Shown: piece by piece, positions 50,385 to 64,000 of the stretch
Layout of the letters: each line of letters opens with the position of its first letter
Position numbering within the stretch: position 1 is the stretch's first letter
Source: Grifola frondosa
Taxonomy: Eukaryota > Basidiomycota > Agaricomycetes > Polyporales > Grifolaceae
NCBI GenBank assembly: GCA_001683735.1
Contig: LUGG01000003.1
Location: 1,860,001-1,924,000, forward strand
Direction: 5' to 3'
Length of the DNA: 64,000 bases
Program-made: the position numbers and the translations under genes
Notes under the pieces: generated by a model
What the model was told of the DNA's origin: nothing
What the model saw: only the letters and a program-made list of their open reading frames with translations
The model's database searches: none

Positions 50385-53350
50385 TTAACGACCCTCTCCG
50401 GGAAATAGTCTACCGACGGCATCTGCTTCTTTCCTCCGCTTCTCTCCCCTCTCCCTGGAAGCAGCATCCTTGCACTCTAAACCATGTCTTGCAAGCTTCT
50501 CCAGGAGTGTTTGCAGCTTCTTGGGCTTCACAAGGGGATACGATGCCTGGCGGATGGATGCGACGAGATACGAGGTAATCGCATCGGACGTCACGACGGA
50601 GACGGTCTCAACGTTGCAATACGCAACATCAGTCAGCGGGAGCGAAAGTGCCGAAATGGTTGCGTGTACTCACCGAGCGCAATTCGCCAAAGGCCGAGTT
50701 GAGGTCCGAGTGCCCGCTTCTCTTCAATTCCTCCTCGAGGAAATCAACGTCGAGCAGAACATTAGCGATGGCGTTCTCGTTCATCATGGGCACGGTACGT
50801 CCCGTCAGGAAGTCCTGTGCGGGAGCACTCAGCCACATATACGTACGCGCGATCCCGTGAAACGACATACCATGAAGCAGTCGGCGATGTACGCCACAGC
50901 GCCGCGGTATGCCACCTCCTTGTATGCGTCCTTGATGACGAGCGAGTCGACGACCGTAGTGAGCCAGTTGACCAGCTCGTACAGATACATGCTCGGCGCA
51001 TCCTCGCGCGCCTTCGGCGTCCAGTCATACTCGGAGAGCCCGAAGAAGTCGTCGAGCTTCGAGTTGATGGACTCGGTGACGCGCCCGAGCGCGACGGAAC
51101 GCGTAGATGCGAAGGACGTCGCGGCCTTGACGCGGATCGTGCCGCCGCGCTGTGACGAACTACATGCTTATTGGTGAGATACCGCTCCGAATGAATGTAG
51201 GCTGGGTGACACTGACCGGATGTTGGTGAGCGTGCGCTCCAGCTCCGAGCATGCGATCTCAAAGTGCTCCAAATTTGTGACAATCTGCGCGATCTGCGAC
51301 AAGTTCGAGGTGCTCTGCGCCCGGCGGGCGATGCTCTCGCTGATCGAGCCTAGAATTGTGTCGAGCGACTGTTCGTGACATGATAGGTCAGATGGAGCAT
51401 CTAGCTTCTAATGATATGAAAGATATACCTTACTGAGGAGATCATCGATATCACGATGATGCTGCGAGACACCCTCTATGAACTGGTAGAAGTTCTGCAC
51501 GAAGTTGCGGATCTGAATTACCAGGGTCAGGATAACGGCGATATGTATGAGAGAAGGGGTACCATACATCCTGACAACAGAGATAGAAACTTTGTGACCA
51601 TGGTAGATTGAAAGGCAGCGTGCTTCTATAGGCATACGTATCGCATAAGTCTCAGCACCATAATTCACTGGGAAGACGCACTTAAATAGTTCATCACGTT
51701 CGGTCCTGACAAGCCAAACAGTATCCAGGACGCTGTCCCTCTCGCTTGCTTTTTCGACATACATTGATAGACAGTCGTCTTGTGACACAATCTAGCAGCA
51801 GCAGCGTTAGTTATTCCACAACACAGATATGGAGTAATCGACTCACGCTGTCGAAGCGCTTCGCGAAGCTCTTCTCCAAGATGCCCACGTACCGCTCAAA
51901 AAGCTGCAGAATAAATGTATGGAGATTATTGGTGGCAAAGGAGTAGGACTGGAATGACATGAGAACGATGTGAGAGTATGGACGGTCAATATGCGTACCT
52001 CGAGCGTCATGACGAAGCCAAGGAGGGCCTCCTTTACTCTCAAGAATGTATCTGAATCGCCTTCGTTCTTGAGCACATCTTCTACGGCATTCCTGAGGCG
52101 CTTCATGAGAGCATCCCAGAGGTCCTCGACCTCCCGCTCCGAGCGGAAATTTCCGGTGGTATTGAGGACATGCGTCTCGATGATGAAATAACCTACTATT
52201 TCTTGGGTAACTGAAGAAAGGGACGACAGTGGGAGAGGCTCTGGAATAATAAGGTCTGATTGGGCCTATTCAACTACGTCAATTGAAATGAATATATGCG
52301 TAACTGGTTGTACTGCAGACCTTGCGATCCGCCTGATAAGATCTGCGGATCTCGTCGAGAGACTCGAGTGCGCCGTATATGTGTATGCATTCATACAGCG
52401 GCTTAAAATCCACCTGTAGCTGCTCATTGTCCAGAACATTGTCTATAATGTTGAAAGTAATCAGCACATATTCAATTCGAGGGAATAAAGCGCATACATT
52501 CGGTCTTCTCATTCGTGATAGCTTCAGCAGCGCTGCCCACTCTGCTAAGCTTCAACATGGGGTCTTTCTCTCGGCGACTCCGCCATCTTCTAGTACGGAG
52601 TTCCATTGCTTCCAAGGCAAGCTGGCCGATCTGCGCGCTCACATTCCTGATATCGAGCAACCACTGCTTCATGGAGGCAGTAACCGCGTCCTTGATTTGC
52701 CCACGCAAGGACGGCAAGGATGACAACAGATGCTGAAACAGGGGGTTTGTGACAGCGACGTAGGGGGCATGCTCTCAATGTCTTCCAGAGACTATAAAAG
52801 GGGAATGGTATTCAACGCTATGGAAACGAATAGCACCTGTGCAGCGTAAACGACGGACCCTCAGAGCGCTCCAGTACTTCCTCTCTTTGATCATTTCTCC
52901 GACGCGATTGACAACGTCCAGGACCCGCAGGCACGCCTGTAGAGCATCGATCGTCTCGTCGAGGTTTGCGGCGGTCTTCTTCGACTGCAGGAGCGCCTTC
53001 TTCTTCTCCACGAGTCCGCGTCCGACCTGCGAAACACTGGCATCAAGTGTAGAGATCTTATCTCGCAAGTTCGTGGTGTACGACTTGATGGAGAAGAGAG
53101 TGGAGACGGAGCTAATGAAATCCTGGTAATTGTCGCTGCATATAGTCTCGATTTCAGCGTCCTTGGATTCAATCAACGCATGTACAGTGCGAAGGTAAGC
53201 TTCCTGTTGGCGGTTCGTGTGTATCTGTTTGATGATAGGCCCAAGCTGTTCGAGGTTCTCGGAGGAAGAAGCCTGGTCAAGTAGATGGATTTGCTGGAGT
53301 TGCTGGTCGATATTCTCCTGGGTGAATTGAGGTCGTCGTCGTGGAGGCAT
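50385..53350 (-). CDS. SEC15: Exocyst complex subunit Sec15 (EXOC6)
   Basis: Exocyst subunit that binds the Rab GTPase Sec4 on secretory vesicles at growing tips. The start MPPRRRPQFTQENIDQQLQQ leads to ENLEQLGPIIKQIHTNRQQE, AEIETICSDNYQDFISSV and a coiled coil (LVEKKKALLQSKKTAANLDE), then CLRVLDVVNRVGEMIKERKY. The helical-rod C-terminus includes VGYFIIETHVLNTTGNFRSE, LRVKEALLGFVMTLE, GLSEYDWTPKAREDAPSMYL, YELVNWLTTVVDSLVIKDAY, MNENAIANVLLDVDFLEEEL and YPLVKPKKLQTLLEKLARHG. It ends with a basic tail. About ten introns. The divergent promoter to the HAD gene is short (273 bases). Confidence 0.92.
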
Positions 53351-53623
53351 GTCCGTCAAGCTGTGACTAAGCGTCTGTGAAGAGGTGAGATCATGGAAAG
53401 AGTCGGAGATGCTAGTGAGGTGGCTGCCGCCACTGGGCGGTTGTTTGGATCAGAGGCTGTTGCCAAACAAGAGATCGGAAGAGATCGCCTTCAACAGAAA
53501 CCGGGCCGACGGATAAAGGTCTCCGATCACGGAAAGTTGAGTCAAGGCCATAAGTTGTTGACTACCGCGGGGAGTTTCCCCGTTACTCATTCGCCTCTCT
53601 TCTAATCGCCGCCATTGCTCACC

Positions 53624-54668
53624 ATGCCTTCTACAACGCTTCAGTTCGATGCCATGCAAGTGGTTCGCGCTTTACTGGATAGTAGCAACTATACTGATAT
53701 GAGAACATGATGAATAGCCTGTTCGACATGGACGGCACGCTGGTGGACTCAACCGAGGGCGTTGTAGGTGCATGGGAGTTGTTCGCGGAAACTTATCCCG
53801 GGCTCGATGTGCACGATATCCTTAGCTGTAGGTGTATTGTTCAACAGCAGCATAATGCTAGCCTAACTGTCTCCATCTATAGCATCGCACGGCGTACGAA
53901 CAGTCGAGAATTTGCGTGTCCACTGCGGGATCGAAGATCCTGACGAGCTAGAGGTAAGTAACACAGGATTGCGGCGATCCGATTTTATTCTCAACCTCCC
54001 GACAGAGAGAAGCTGTGCGTTTCGAAGCTGCGATCGTGCACAACTCCAAGAAAGATGGTCGCAAGGGTATCGTGGCTCTACCTGGTGTCCGTGAGATCGT
54101 AGACGAAGTACGTCTTCACGCATCATATGACGATAAGGTGTCAATCTATTTACTGACCGGTGCGAAGTAGCTGCTCCCAGTTGGGAAGTTGCCCAACCCT
54201 CGGTGGGCCATATGTACCTCCGCAACGCGGAGCTATGCAACTGCGGCCTTGACCGCCGCCGGGCTCCCACTTCCAGACGTATTTGTTGTATCTGAAGACG
54301 TGACCAAAGGCAAACCGGAGTTCGATTGCATCTTGTCACATGCTCCGCGGTGGCTCATTATATTGATGCAGACCCGACCCATACCTCCTTGGCGCTAAGC
54401 AATGTGGTGCTAACCCTTCGCGTTGTCTTGTCGTGGAAGACGCGCCTGCGGGAATACGCAGCGGAAGAGCTGCAGGATGCAAGACCCTCGGCCTGATCAC
54501 TTCGCATACTAGCGAACAGATTGAGGCATCGCAGCCGGACTATGTGGTCAAGAATCTGGCTAGGTGAGTGTATGCACTTACTATACACCGAGCCTGTCTG
54601 ACATGGCTATCAGTGTCAGTATGAAGAGAACAGAAAATGGAATAGAAGTCGTCATCAACACTGATTAA
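53624..54668 (+). CDS. HAD-superfamily phosphatase (glycerol-3-phosphatase / 2-deoxyglucose-6-P phosphatase type)
   Basis: A small cytosolic sugar-phosphate phosphatase. Motif I is LFDMDGTLVDS with both Asp residues, motif II ICTSATRSYA, motif III TKGKP and motif IV CLVVEDAPAGI. A helical cap lies between motifs I and II (VRTVENLRVHCGIED, ALPGVREIVDELL). Resemblance is to yeast Gpp1/Dog1; substrate choice between glycerol-3-phosphate and 2-deoxyglucose-6-phosphate cannot be made here. An intron at about 54323-54380 joins KPE to PDPYLLGAKQCGANPSRC. The first intron is GC-AG. The end is GIEVVINTD after a final short intron. Confidence 0.88.
53656..53717 (+). other. GC-AG intron in the HAD phosphatase gene
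   Basis: Exon 1 ends QFDAI (codon split) and exon 2 resumes LFDMDGT. The donor is GCAAGT and the acceptor GAATAG; length 62. A GT two bases past the donor core would break the frame. Confidence 0.75.
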
Positions 54669-54765
54669 CTGGTGCTTTAATTAAGAGCCTTCGAGGAATA
54701 GAGGAGCCATAGACCTAGATGAACCTTATACATTGCAGATCTACCATGCACATGATTTGCGCGTT

Positions 54766-55910
54766 TCAGCGCGACTTCACGTATATATCCACTGGTCGTC
54801 GGAAACCTGCACAAAATTTGAGAGTGAGACCCCGATCCAGAAATGCTCAAATTTAATACGTACCACCCTCGCCTGTCCTACCTAAATGTTCTGCAGACCC
54901 GAATCCGATTTCCCGCAATACCCGTTCAAAATCGTCTGGATGCATCGATAGACCTTTCGCGTTCTCTTTGAGTCTCTGGCGATTTAAATACGAGTTCAGC
55001 AATATCTGACAGAGTGACAATGAGGTAGGCAATGACTCACGGCGTCCAATCGCTTTGCTTTTCCATACGTTTCCCACTCTTGTGGCTCCAGCACAAATGT
55101 TCCCCCGGGCTTCAGCACGGAATGGACACGACGGAAGAACTTGGTGAGGCCTTCGTCTCCACCATTCAAATGGATCCATTTCGATACGGAGAACCTGCCG
55201 AGGGGTGAGCTGCAGGAAAATAAGCTATAGAATAAGAGACATTTACGCAATGACAACATCATAGCCTTCCGCATCCTCTGCGATCTCGCTCTCCACCCAA
55301 TCAGCAGTGCGGAATGCAACGTTGTGCGGGAACATGTGGGAGGACGCGACATGAGAGTTCGCAGGGGGTATAGGCAGCGGACCGAACATATGTTCGCAGG
55401 ACGCAGGGAAGTAGTCAGACCGCAAATGACGCTCAAATTCGCTCGCATCCGCCGACCCCGAATCTCTCTTCCGTTTCTTCATTCCTGAGGATGGCCCTCT
55501 GGTAGCGGCTGTTTCTGGGTCTTCCTTCAATGGTTCCTGTTGACTCCACACAGTCCGCCGCCTTCGCCACGCGGCGCGGACTAGTGTATCGTCGATGTCC
55601 ACGCCAACGACCCTCTTAGCTCCCCATGACTGCGCTTACTCTGCCAATCAGCCGTCGATCAACCCAAACGGAGCAGTGCGCACCGATCTCACAGGTCACA
55701 TAGCCTTCGTTACACCCGATATCGAGAACGCGCGCTCCATCGAAGAGCGAGCGGGGCAGCAGCTGCAATCTGTGATCTTGAGCGAATGGCCGCTTGGAGT
55801 AATATCTGCAAAGCTCAAACTCGTGTCAGCTGAGACCATCTCACCGTGACTGTAGGTGCTCACCCGTGGTAATTTCCATGTACAGGAGTTGAAGTAGATG
55901 TGGAGGTCAT
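54766..55910 (-). CDS. Bin3/MePCE-type RNA methyltransferase
   Basis: Bin3 enzymes put a methyl group on the 5' gamma-phosphate of small nuclear RNAs such as 7SK or U6. The short first exon reads MTSTSTSTPVHGNYHG, spliced to YYSKRPFAQDHRLQLLPRSL. The SAM motif is VLDIGCNEGYVTCEI, spliced to AQSWGAKRVVGVDIDDTLV. The Bin3 signature follows: WIHLNGGDEGLTKFFRRVHS and VLKPGGTFVLEPQEWETYGK. A basic, phospho-rich insert (MKKRKRDSG) lies between. The last exon joins GEGG to FRRPVDIYVKSR after an intron at about 54803-54861. Convergent with the HAD gene. Confidence 0.9.
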
Positions 55911-56397
55911 GTTAAAATGTTGCTCTAGCGGGCGCACCGCACTTTGTTGTATACTTGCTGGTCGTGGACCGTGCACCAGTCACCATGTCACTAATTCGAC
56001 TTCAAGACACGTATCACGTGTACTCGACGCGTCGCGAGAAGACCCATCGGGTCATCAAGGCTACAAATCCAAGCAATGCTAGTACTTAATGCTATTCAAA
56101 TCACTGGAGTTACGTATATATGCTGAGGTATTCGACCAGGGCGTGCTGGGTTTCCAGCTGGTAGAGACCCGAGACCATTGATATCGATTGTTCTGCTCAA
56201 ATATGCAATTGAATGTGCAATTAGCTAGTGCGTGCTCGTCCGGCTACTCAATCTACATCTAACTCGTGCATCTGCAGCCTCAGGACCAGCACTGGCAGAC
56301 TGAAGCGTAGCAAACCTCCTGGACCATGGGATTCTTTATCTTCTACATTACTAACATCGATATGCTGTTCCAGACACGAAACGGACGGTCGCCAAGG
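55911..56397. other. Intergenic between methyltransferase and gag remnant
   Basis: Left part is the methyltransferase promoter. No LTR, primer-binding site or pol sequence is recognisable near the gag remnant. Confidence 0.5.
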
Positions 56398-57111
56398 TCA
56401 TTGTCCAAGCCGGTCTGCTCGATTCTTTCTCGCCTGTTTCCGCATGGACGCCAATGCCTTCATCGTCTGTTCTCGCTGAACTAACCGCGATATGACGAGG
56501 TTCGGCTCTAGCTTTCCCTCCTCGAACGAGTTCAAGAGTGGCTCGACGAAGGTCCACCGTTCCTCTGGCGCAAATAGCACCGAGTTCAGAATCATCATGG
56601 CCAGAACGGTGTCCCCGACGTCGTGCTTCATATCCGCCAGCCGCGCGTTGTCCGCCAAGAACGCACATGTATGCTCCATCATCGACGTGTCGGGGCCCTC
56701 GACGTACCTCCGGCTCATCATGTCCCCCACAATCCCATAGATCTTCCCACCCACGTACGTCTCCTCATACTTCTTCCGCAGCGCCTGCCACACTTCCTTC
56801 GCAGTATGGCAGTGGTGAACCGAGAAGAGCTCGCTGTCCTTCAGCCTGTGCATGATGATGAGCTGAGCCTCGGCGTCTCGCTTCTCCTATGTCCTGGCCT
56901 TCTTCCGCATCCCCTCCTGGTCTTTCTCCGGCGCCGAGGTGTCTATCACCGGTCGGGGTTCCGCGTCCTGAACTATCCTCCACCGTCCCGCTGCCCTGAG
57001 CTGAATCTCCATGCGTTGTTTCCAGATGTAGTAGTTGGAACCATCAAGACAGGCAAAGTCGGCCGACTCAAACAGGCCTTCGGGCAAGCCGGTATTCAGA
57101 GTCACTGTCAT
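56398..57111 (-). mobile_element. Copia-type retrotransposon gag remnant (UBN2-like), interrupted
   Basis: The first part, FACLDGSNYYIWKQRMEIQL, is the usual start of a Ty1/copia gag. The second part is the UBN2 gag domain: AEAQLIIMHRLKDSELFSVH, AKEVWQALRKKYEE, MSRRYVEGPDTSMMEHTCAF and VLAMMILNSV. A TAG codon at 56887-56889 separates the two in the same frame. No zinc knuckle, protease, integrase or reverse transcriptase follows, and no LTRs are visible, so this is an orphan fragment. It lies 3' of the divergent alpha-tubulin copy on the same strand. Confidence 0.75.
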
Positions 57112-57432
57112 CGACGTCGAAAGATGACATTATGTTGAGAATAACGACGTATGTATGAGTGAGATTTGCGAATTCGCGTGGGTGGGCATCTGAAATATAA
57201 TTATCTATGCTCGCGAATGATAGAACCCTAACCTCACTGCAATATTCACTCACTCCTGGAAGAAAAAGGGTATGTATAACATGCAACGTTTTGCTGTTAA
57301 CTTGGGCTTGAGAAATACATGCTAATGAAGAAAGAACATAAGGTAATCGCACTACTAGATATACTAGATATCAGTATAAGAGCAATGGCCGAACCGCGGG
57401 CTCGCCGACCTCGACAACACGCTAATTATTCC

Positions 57433-59245
<1,813 letters not shown>

Positions 59246-59674
59246 TGCTGGTAATTAGAGGGAGCGGCAAAAGTTGGAGGGATGGAGATGGTGGATGGAG
59301 GGAAGTAGCGTCGTCGTTGTCGTGCAACTTCCACGAGCGGTTATAGATCGTTCAACGCAGCCGCAAATCTCGGCCCAGAACGGACGGATTTTGGACTGAA
59401 AACCGGTCCCGATAAACATACTGACTTTTGACTCATCTCTTGTACCGTTTATATTTCCGAACTGCATATCTCCAACATCATAGCGTTCTTGAACTCCTGA
59501 ATTACATGTACTGTAAGGGTGGTATGATTGCAAGTTGCCCGTATCAAGAGAACAAGCTGGGATATCGATGTGCGTGAAAATCGTAATAAGGGGATGGAAA
59601 GGCAATTAGAAGGCGGCTAGAGACGATGACCAGAGCAAAGCGAACATGGAATCTTTACGACATAACCAACACAC
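59246..59674. other. Intergenic between the two alpha-tubulin genes
   Basis: Promoter of the divergent copy and 3' flank of the canonical copy. No coding signal. Confidence 0.5.
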
Positions 59675-61413
59675 TTAGTACTCGCCGGCCTCCTCAACAT
59701 CCGCCGAGTCGATGCCGACCTCCTCGTAGTCCTTCTCGAGGGCGGCCAGATCTTCCCGCGCCTCTGAGAACTCACCCTCCTCCATACCCTCACCGACGTA
59801 CCAGTGGACAAACGCGCGCTTCGAGTACAGAAGATCGAACTTGTGGTCGAGACGGCTCCACGCAGTCGAGATCGCGGTAGTGTTAGACAACATGCACAGG
59901 CTGCGCGAGACCTTCGCGAGATCACCACCAGGGATGTGTGCAGGAGGTTCGTTGCAGATACCGAGCTTGAACCCGGTTGGGCACCAATCGACGAATTGAA
60001 TAGTGCGCTTCGTCTTAATGATGCTGACAGCAGCGTTGACATCCTTGGGGACGACATCACCACGGTAAAGCAGGGCGCAGGCCACTAAAATGACCATGAG
60101 AATGGTGAGCTGCATTTATCAGATTTTAACTCACTGTATTTGCCTTCCCGAGGGTCACACTTCACCATCTGGTTACCAGTCTCGAAGCACGAGAAGGTCA
60201 TGTCGGCAACTGAGTTCTGCTCATGATGCGCCTTCTCCGCGGAGATGATTGGGGCAAAGGTCGCGAGGGGGAAATGGATACGAGGGAAACTGATCATAAA
60301 TGAGTTATCGCAACTATGAAAGTAGAACATTCTACTAACGGTACCAAGTTGGTCTGGAACTCGTTCAAATCGACGTTGAGTGACCCATCAAAGCGAAGAG
60401 ATGCCGTGATCGACGACACGACTTGAGCAATCAACCTGTTCAAATTGGTGAAGCTCGGCGACGTGATGTTCAGCCTCTTCTTGCAGATATCATAGATGGC
60501 CTCATTGTCAACCTGATCACAATGTAAGTAACCACCCTCTTATCTGGACACCGTAGAACATACCATGAAAGAGCAATCAGAGTGTTCGAGGGTAGTGTGT
60601 GTCGTCAAGACGGAGTTGTAAGGCTCAACAACGGAGTTGGCCATCGTAGGGGCGGGATAAACACTGAACTCCAACTTGGACTTCTTGCCATAGTCAGTGG
60701 AGAGACGCTCCAGGACGAGCGCACCGAAACCAGAACCAGTTCCACCGCCAAAGCAGTGGAAAACGAAGAAGCCCTGGAGACCATTGCAGTTGTCGGCAAG
60801 CCGGCGAATCTTATCCATGACAAGATCAATCTGCTCTTTGCCAATGGTGTAGTGACCACGAGCATCTACGTACATATAATGAATATAGTAGATGTTTCGA
60901 TAATCAGGGCGCTACTCACAGTTGCTGGCGGCATCCTCCTTGCCGGTTACAAGGGTCTCGGGATGAAAGAGACTCCTGTAAGTACCACTCCGAACCTCAT
61001 CAATGACATTGGGCTCAAGATCGACGTAGAGCGACCGAGGCACGTGCTTGCCCGAGGAAGTCTCTGAGAAGAAGGTGCTGAAACCATCGTCGTGGGCTGA
61101 AGGCGAGCCCTCAATCAGACGCCCATCAGGCTGCATACATGCTGAGTACAATGTGTTGGCATCAGATACGCGCGATTACTCACGCTGAGACCGTGCTCAA
61201 CGGTGTACAATTCCCCTGAAAGAATCGTACCATTATCAGTATATAATACATGCGATGGACAGAACACTCCGCATTCATGGAGCAACAACGCGTTGTTTCT
61301 TCCGTTAAACCCCATCGACGCGACAATAGATCAATTTAGGATAATAACTCACAGCAGGCGTTACCAATCTGAACACCAGCCTGACCAACGTGGACGGAGA
61401 TGACTTCACGCAT
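59675..61413 (-). CDS. tubA: Alpha-tubulin
   Basis: Core microtubule subunit. [80 protein letters not shown] and [20 protein letters not shown] (GTP-binding loop) are intact. So are [73 protein letters not shown] and [20 protein letters not shown]. It ends EEAGEY with the terminal Tyr used by EB1/CAP-Gly proteins. About seven introns, one of which (60290-60339) nearly matches that of the neighbouring copy. Full length and open in every exon, so this is the likely main isotype. Confidence 0.95.
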
Positions 61414-61966
61414 CTTTTCGAGTAGCGAACAAAGAACTTGGAGGGTACAGAGTCAATATCTAACGATCAATGGGCGCGCAAAAAAGGGAGCTTACATGGG
61501 GTATTCGGGTGTTGAAGGAAGAGGTCGAGAAAGACACGCACGAACGATGAGGGCGAGTTAAGAAAGGCAACTTTAATGCTGACACATTCCTTCTCACGGT
61601 TTCAAGTCGTATCTGGTCCGTGCGTCTACGTGGTCGAGACAAGTTCACGGACAGTAACTGATAAAGACTACTACACAGGAATGGCCAGTACATACGTGTA
61701 TCGAGTTCCGTGAGTAAACTAATGATGTGAACAGAGATCTAGACGAATTTACGAAATCTAATGAGATGTCCATGGTTCCCTTTGTCCGGATCTATGAATT
61801 GTTCAAGTTCTCCAGTTACTTATTAGACGGCAAATCAAAATGCGCCGACGAATCTATGCACTCGATTGCGGCTCCGAGTGCGGGCCTTGGGAGTCTCTAG
61901 AGCGAATCTTGTCGCCTGTTGAACGGATCGCAGCTACGACATGCTTCCTGCCATGCGCAGCCTTCT
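61414..61966. other. Intergenic, promoter of alpha-tubulin
   Basis: Tubulin promoter and 3' flank of the hydrolase gene. If the last hydrolase intron is retained, its frame would continue to 61897. Confidence 0.45.
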
Positions 61967-64000
61967 TTAAACTCTTGCGCATGAAGAACCTGTACACAAG
62001 ATTGAGACCCATAGCGGCACCAAAATGACAAAACAAGGTACTGACCGACCAGAGATTGCCACATCCTGACACCATGGATAGGAATGATATGGGTCCGAAC
62101 TTGTTGTTCAGAAACAGACTGCGGCGGGGGCTTGAGAGAATTATCATGGTGGTCGAACGCGGCACGAATAGTATGGAACGTCCTCAGCTTCGGAACCATC
62201 GAGTGTGTGACCGGTGCGTTCAAGTGGTATATATATTTCTTGAGTAGCGCAACGGCCTCATGCTAGAAATGTGACACTATCGATTAAAGATTTGACAGAC
62301 GACACGGAGCACATACAGTATCCTTCCTGCCAGCAAGGGCACTAGGCGGGGGTCTTTCATCCTGAAGGTCCAGTGGACCTATGATGAAACCATTAATTCG
62401 TATATCAAAATAATCCATGAATAATAGCCTACCCCATCGTCTGTCGGCCTCAACCTCGCCCACAGAAGCCGAAGAAATCGAAGAAATTTTATGGGTCGGC
62501 CGCCTTCTTCTATGCCGTGGCTGTCCTCCGTGAGCGACGAAAACGCCCTGTTCTTCGGCTTTCTGCATCAACCTAGCCGCTTTTGCCTCATGCTTATGAC
62601 GTCGACCAATAACCCTCTCAGCAGTATGCTTGAACTTCTTGTCCCATAAGTCTTGACCGGCAAGCCATCGCTTAACGGGCGCCTCCTTAATAAGACCGAT
62701 CTCCTGAGGGAGCAGCTGAAGTGCCTCAATCTGGCTCCCTCTTCCATTGGTCGAACACGCCCAAAAATATTGACGCGTTCCCTGATCATGACGATAGCAG
62801 GGATATCCTGGTACAAGAACATCTAAATTCCAACTCCCGAACAAAAGAGATTATGCTGACCTCTCCAGCTCCAGCACTTTGTTGACCATCAGTAGGTTGC
62901 TCATTGGAAGACGAAAGATCCACTTGGCCGGCTAGAACCTCCTCCATGACTTTACGTTCGTTCTCTTCGTACAGTTCTACATCCGACTTCTTCGGATGAG
63001 AGACGGCGCCAGATGGAGGGCGTCGAAGTGACTTGAAAGGATTTAGCGATCTGCTGCTCTTACTTTCGCTACTTCGCCGCAATGGCGGGTGGTAACTTTC
63101 ATCGTCGGAGTCCGACTCTGAATCTGAGATATCCGAAGGAGGCCTGTGCAGCTCCGGGAATGGATTGCGCTGTAAGTGTTCTTCGGAATTCCGTGTGACG
63201 TGTTTGACAAATTGTGCAATGGAACGATACGCATATTTGGCCTGTATCGTGAGGTGAGTATATGCGCAGCAGATAGCCCACTGTAAAGAAGCATACGCTG
63301 TCCGTGAACGTGAACACTGTTAGGACGTGACACATTCCTACGAAATGTCACAGTGAGTTCATATATGCAGGCGAATAGAACGCTCGTTTATACCATCATA
63401 CACTTGCAAGTGGACCTATCAGATTGCGTGTGAGCAACCTAAGGTCTTATATCACATCGAGCGAAGGTACCCACCTTCGTCGGAGTCTGGAACTTCTGAG
63501 CGTTGTCTCGCTGTCGGCGACCGTCTCTAAGCACACCCTCTCTGGCCGGGTAGTCCTGAGGATGAGCAGCTTTGTGCGCCATGTAGATGATCTCATCCCT
63601 CAACACCTCCCCGTCACCTGCCAAAATATATAGCGGACAGAGGTTTCCGAGGGATCCCTGTAAGATCGGAGACACGAGAGGATGGGTGAGCTGTCTGATC
63701 GACATAATGTAAATTAAGTAAAAATATTTCATTTGAGAGACATTCCTATGACCAAAGCTTACTCATTGGTGGCATAGATTTGGATCTGGGAACAGAGCTC
63801 AAGAGGCTGTTCATTTGGGTTCTCCATGAGGACTTTGGGCGGCTTCGGTTCCCAAAAGTCCATTGCAGCATCATAGTTTGCATCCTTTCTAACAGGGATG
63901 GTCGAGGGATTCTTAGCGCCATAATCCGTTCCTCCGTTGGTGAGCATCTGCGAAGTAGATTTGTTCGCCTTCATCATCTTCTCCTGGGTACCTCCATTCT
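61967..64000 (-). CDS. Alpha/beta hydrolase (HSL/fold-3 type), 3' part, runs off the window
   Basis: Only the C-terminal half is inside the window. CPLYILAGDGEVLRDEIIYM carries the catalytic Asp region of hormone-sensitive-lipase-like enzymes. MAHKAAHPQDYP follows, and an intron joins on to GMCHVLTVFTFTD with the catalytic His. Past the fold comes a long Ser-rich, acidic, probably disordered extension (SDISDSESDSDDES, SSRSLNPFKSLRRPPSG), then VPGYPCYRHDQGTRQYFWAC and a basic region to MWQSLVG. The oxyanion HGGG and nucleophile GxSxG should lie beyond 64000. The stop is at 61967 if the last intron is spliced (ending SSCARV), otherwise 61897. Substrate unknown. Confidence 0.75.

Overview
The window looks like a gene-dense piece of a filamentous basidiomycete genome, most likely an Agaricomycete. 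Almost every gene is cut by many short introns (about 50-60 nt), genes lie on both strands with gaps of a few hundred bases, and the content is fungal: chitin synthase, TOM20, Spo12, exocyst Sec15, a CYP63-like P450, GH2 and GH79 glycosidases, and a DAL5-type permease. Gene limits are from start to stop codon on the genomic sequence, introns included.

Layout. 1-10.9 kb: RING protein, AlaX-type tRNA-editing protein, anion/cation symporter, GH2 beta-mannosidase, Rheb-type GTPase. 10.9-14.1 kb: the only large gene-poor stretch. 14.1-30.5 kb: Spo12-like protein, chitin synthase, GST-like protein, CLPTM1 family membrane protein, a large uncharacterised protein, SET/MYND-like protein, TOM20. 30.7-50.1 kb, all on the plus strand: AAA ATPase, GH79 glycosidase, P450, glutaminyl-tRNA synthetase, CPSF100/Cft2, a second P450, ARF1. 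50.4-64 kb: Sec15, HAD phosphatase, Bin3-type RNA cap methyltransferase, a copia gag remnant, two tandem alpha-tubulin genes, and the 3' part of an alpha/beta hydrolase running off the right edge.

Most genes are housekeeping functions that happen to be neighbours (translation, mRNA 3' processing, vesicle traffic, cell wall, cytoskeleton). I see no operon-like or secondary-metabolite cluster logic; the two P450s belong to different families and are separated by essential genes.

The clearest unexpected signal is technical or evolutionary. At least sixteen places in eight or nine genes lose the reading frame by one or two bases, often inside a short homopolymer, and one compensating base restores the family sequence. 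The best case is the Rheb gene: adding one A to a run of five turns a tail without a CaaX box into one ending in CLVM. This pattern fits uncorrected base-calling indels better than decay. The biologically most interesting items are the tandem alpha-tubulin pair, whose copies share one nearly identical intron inside diverged exons (a gene-conversion signature), three GC-AG introns with the same donor, residue changes in the metal site of the AlaX protein and in the SET NHSC motif, and the uncharacterised Cys-pair protein at 24.7-27.7 kb. I found no clear undescribed multi-gene system.
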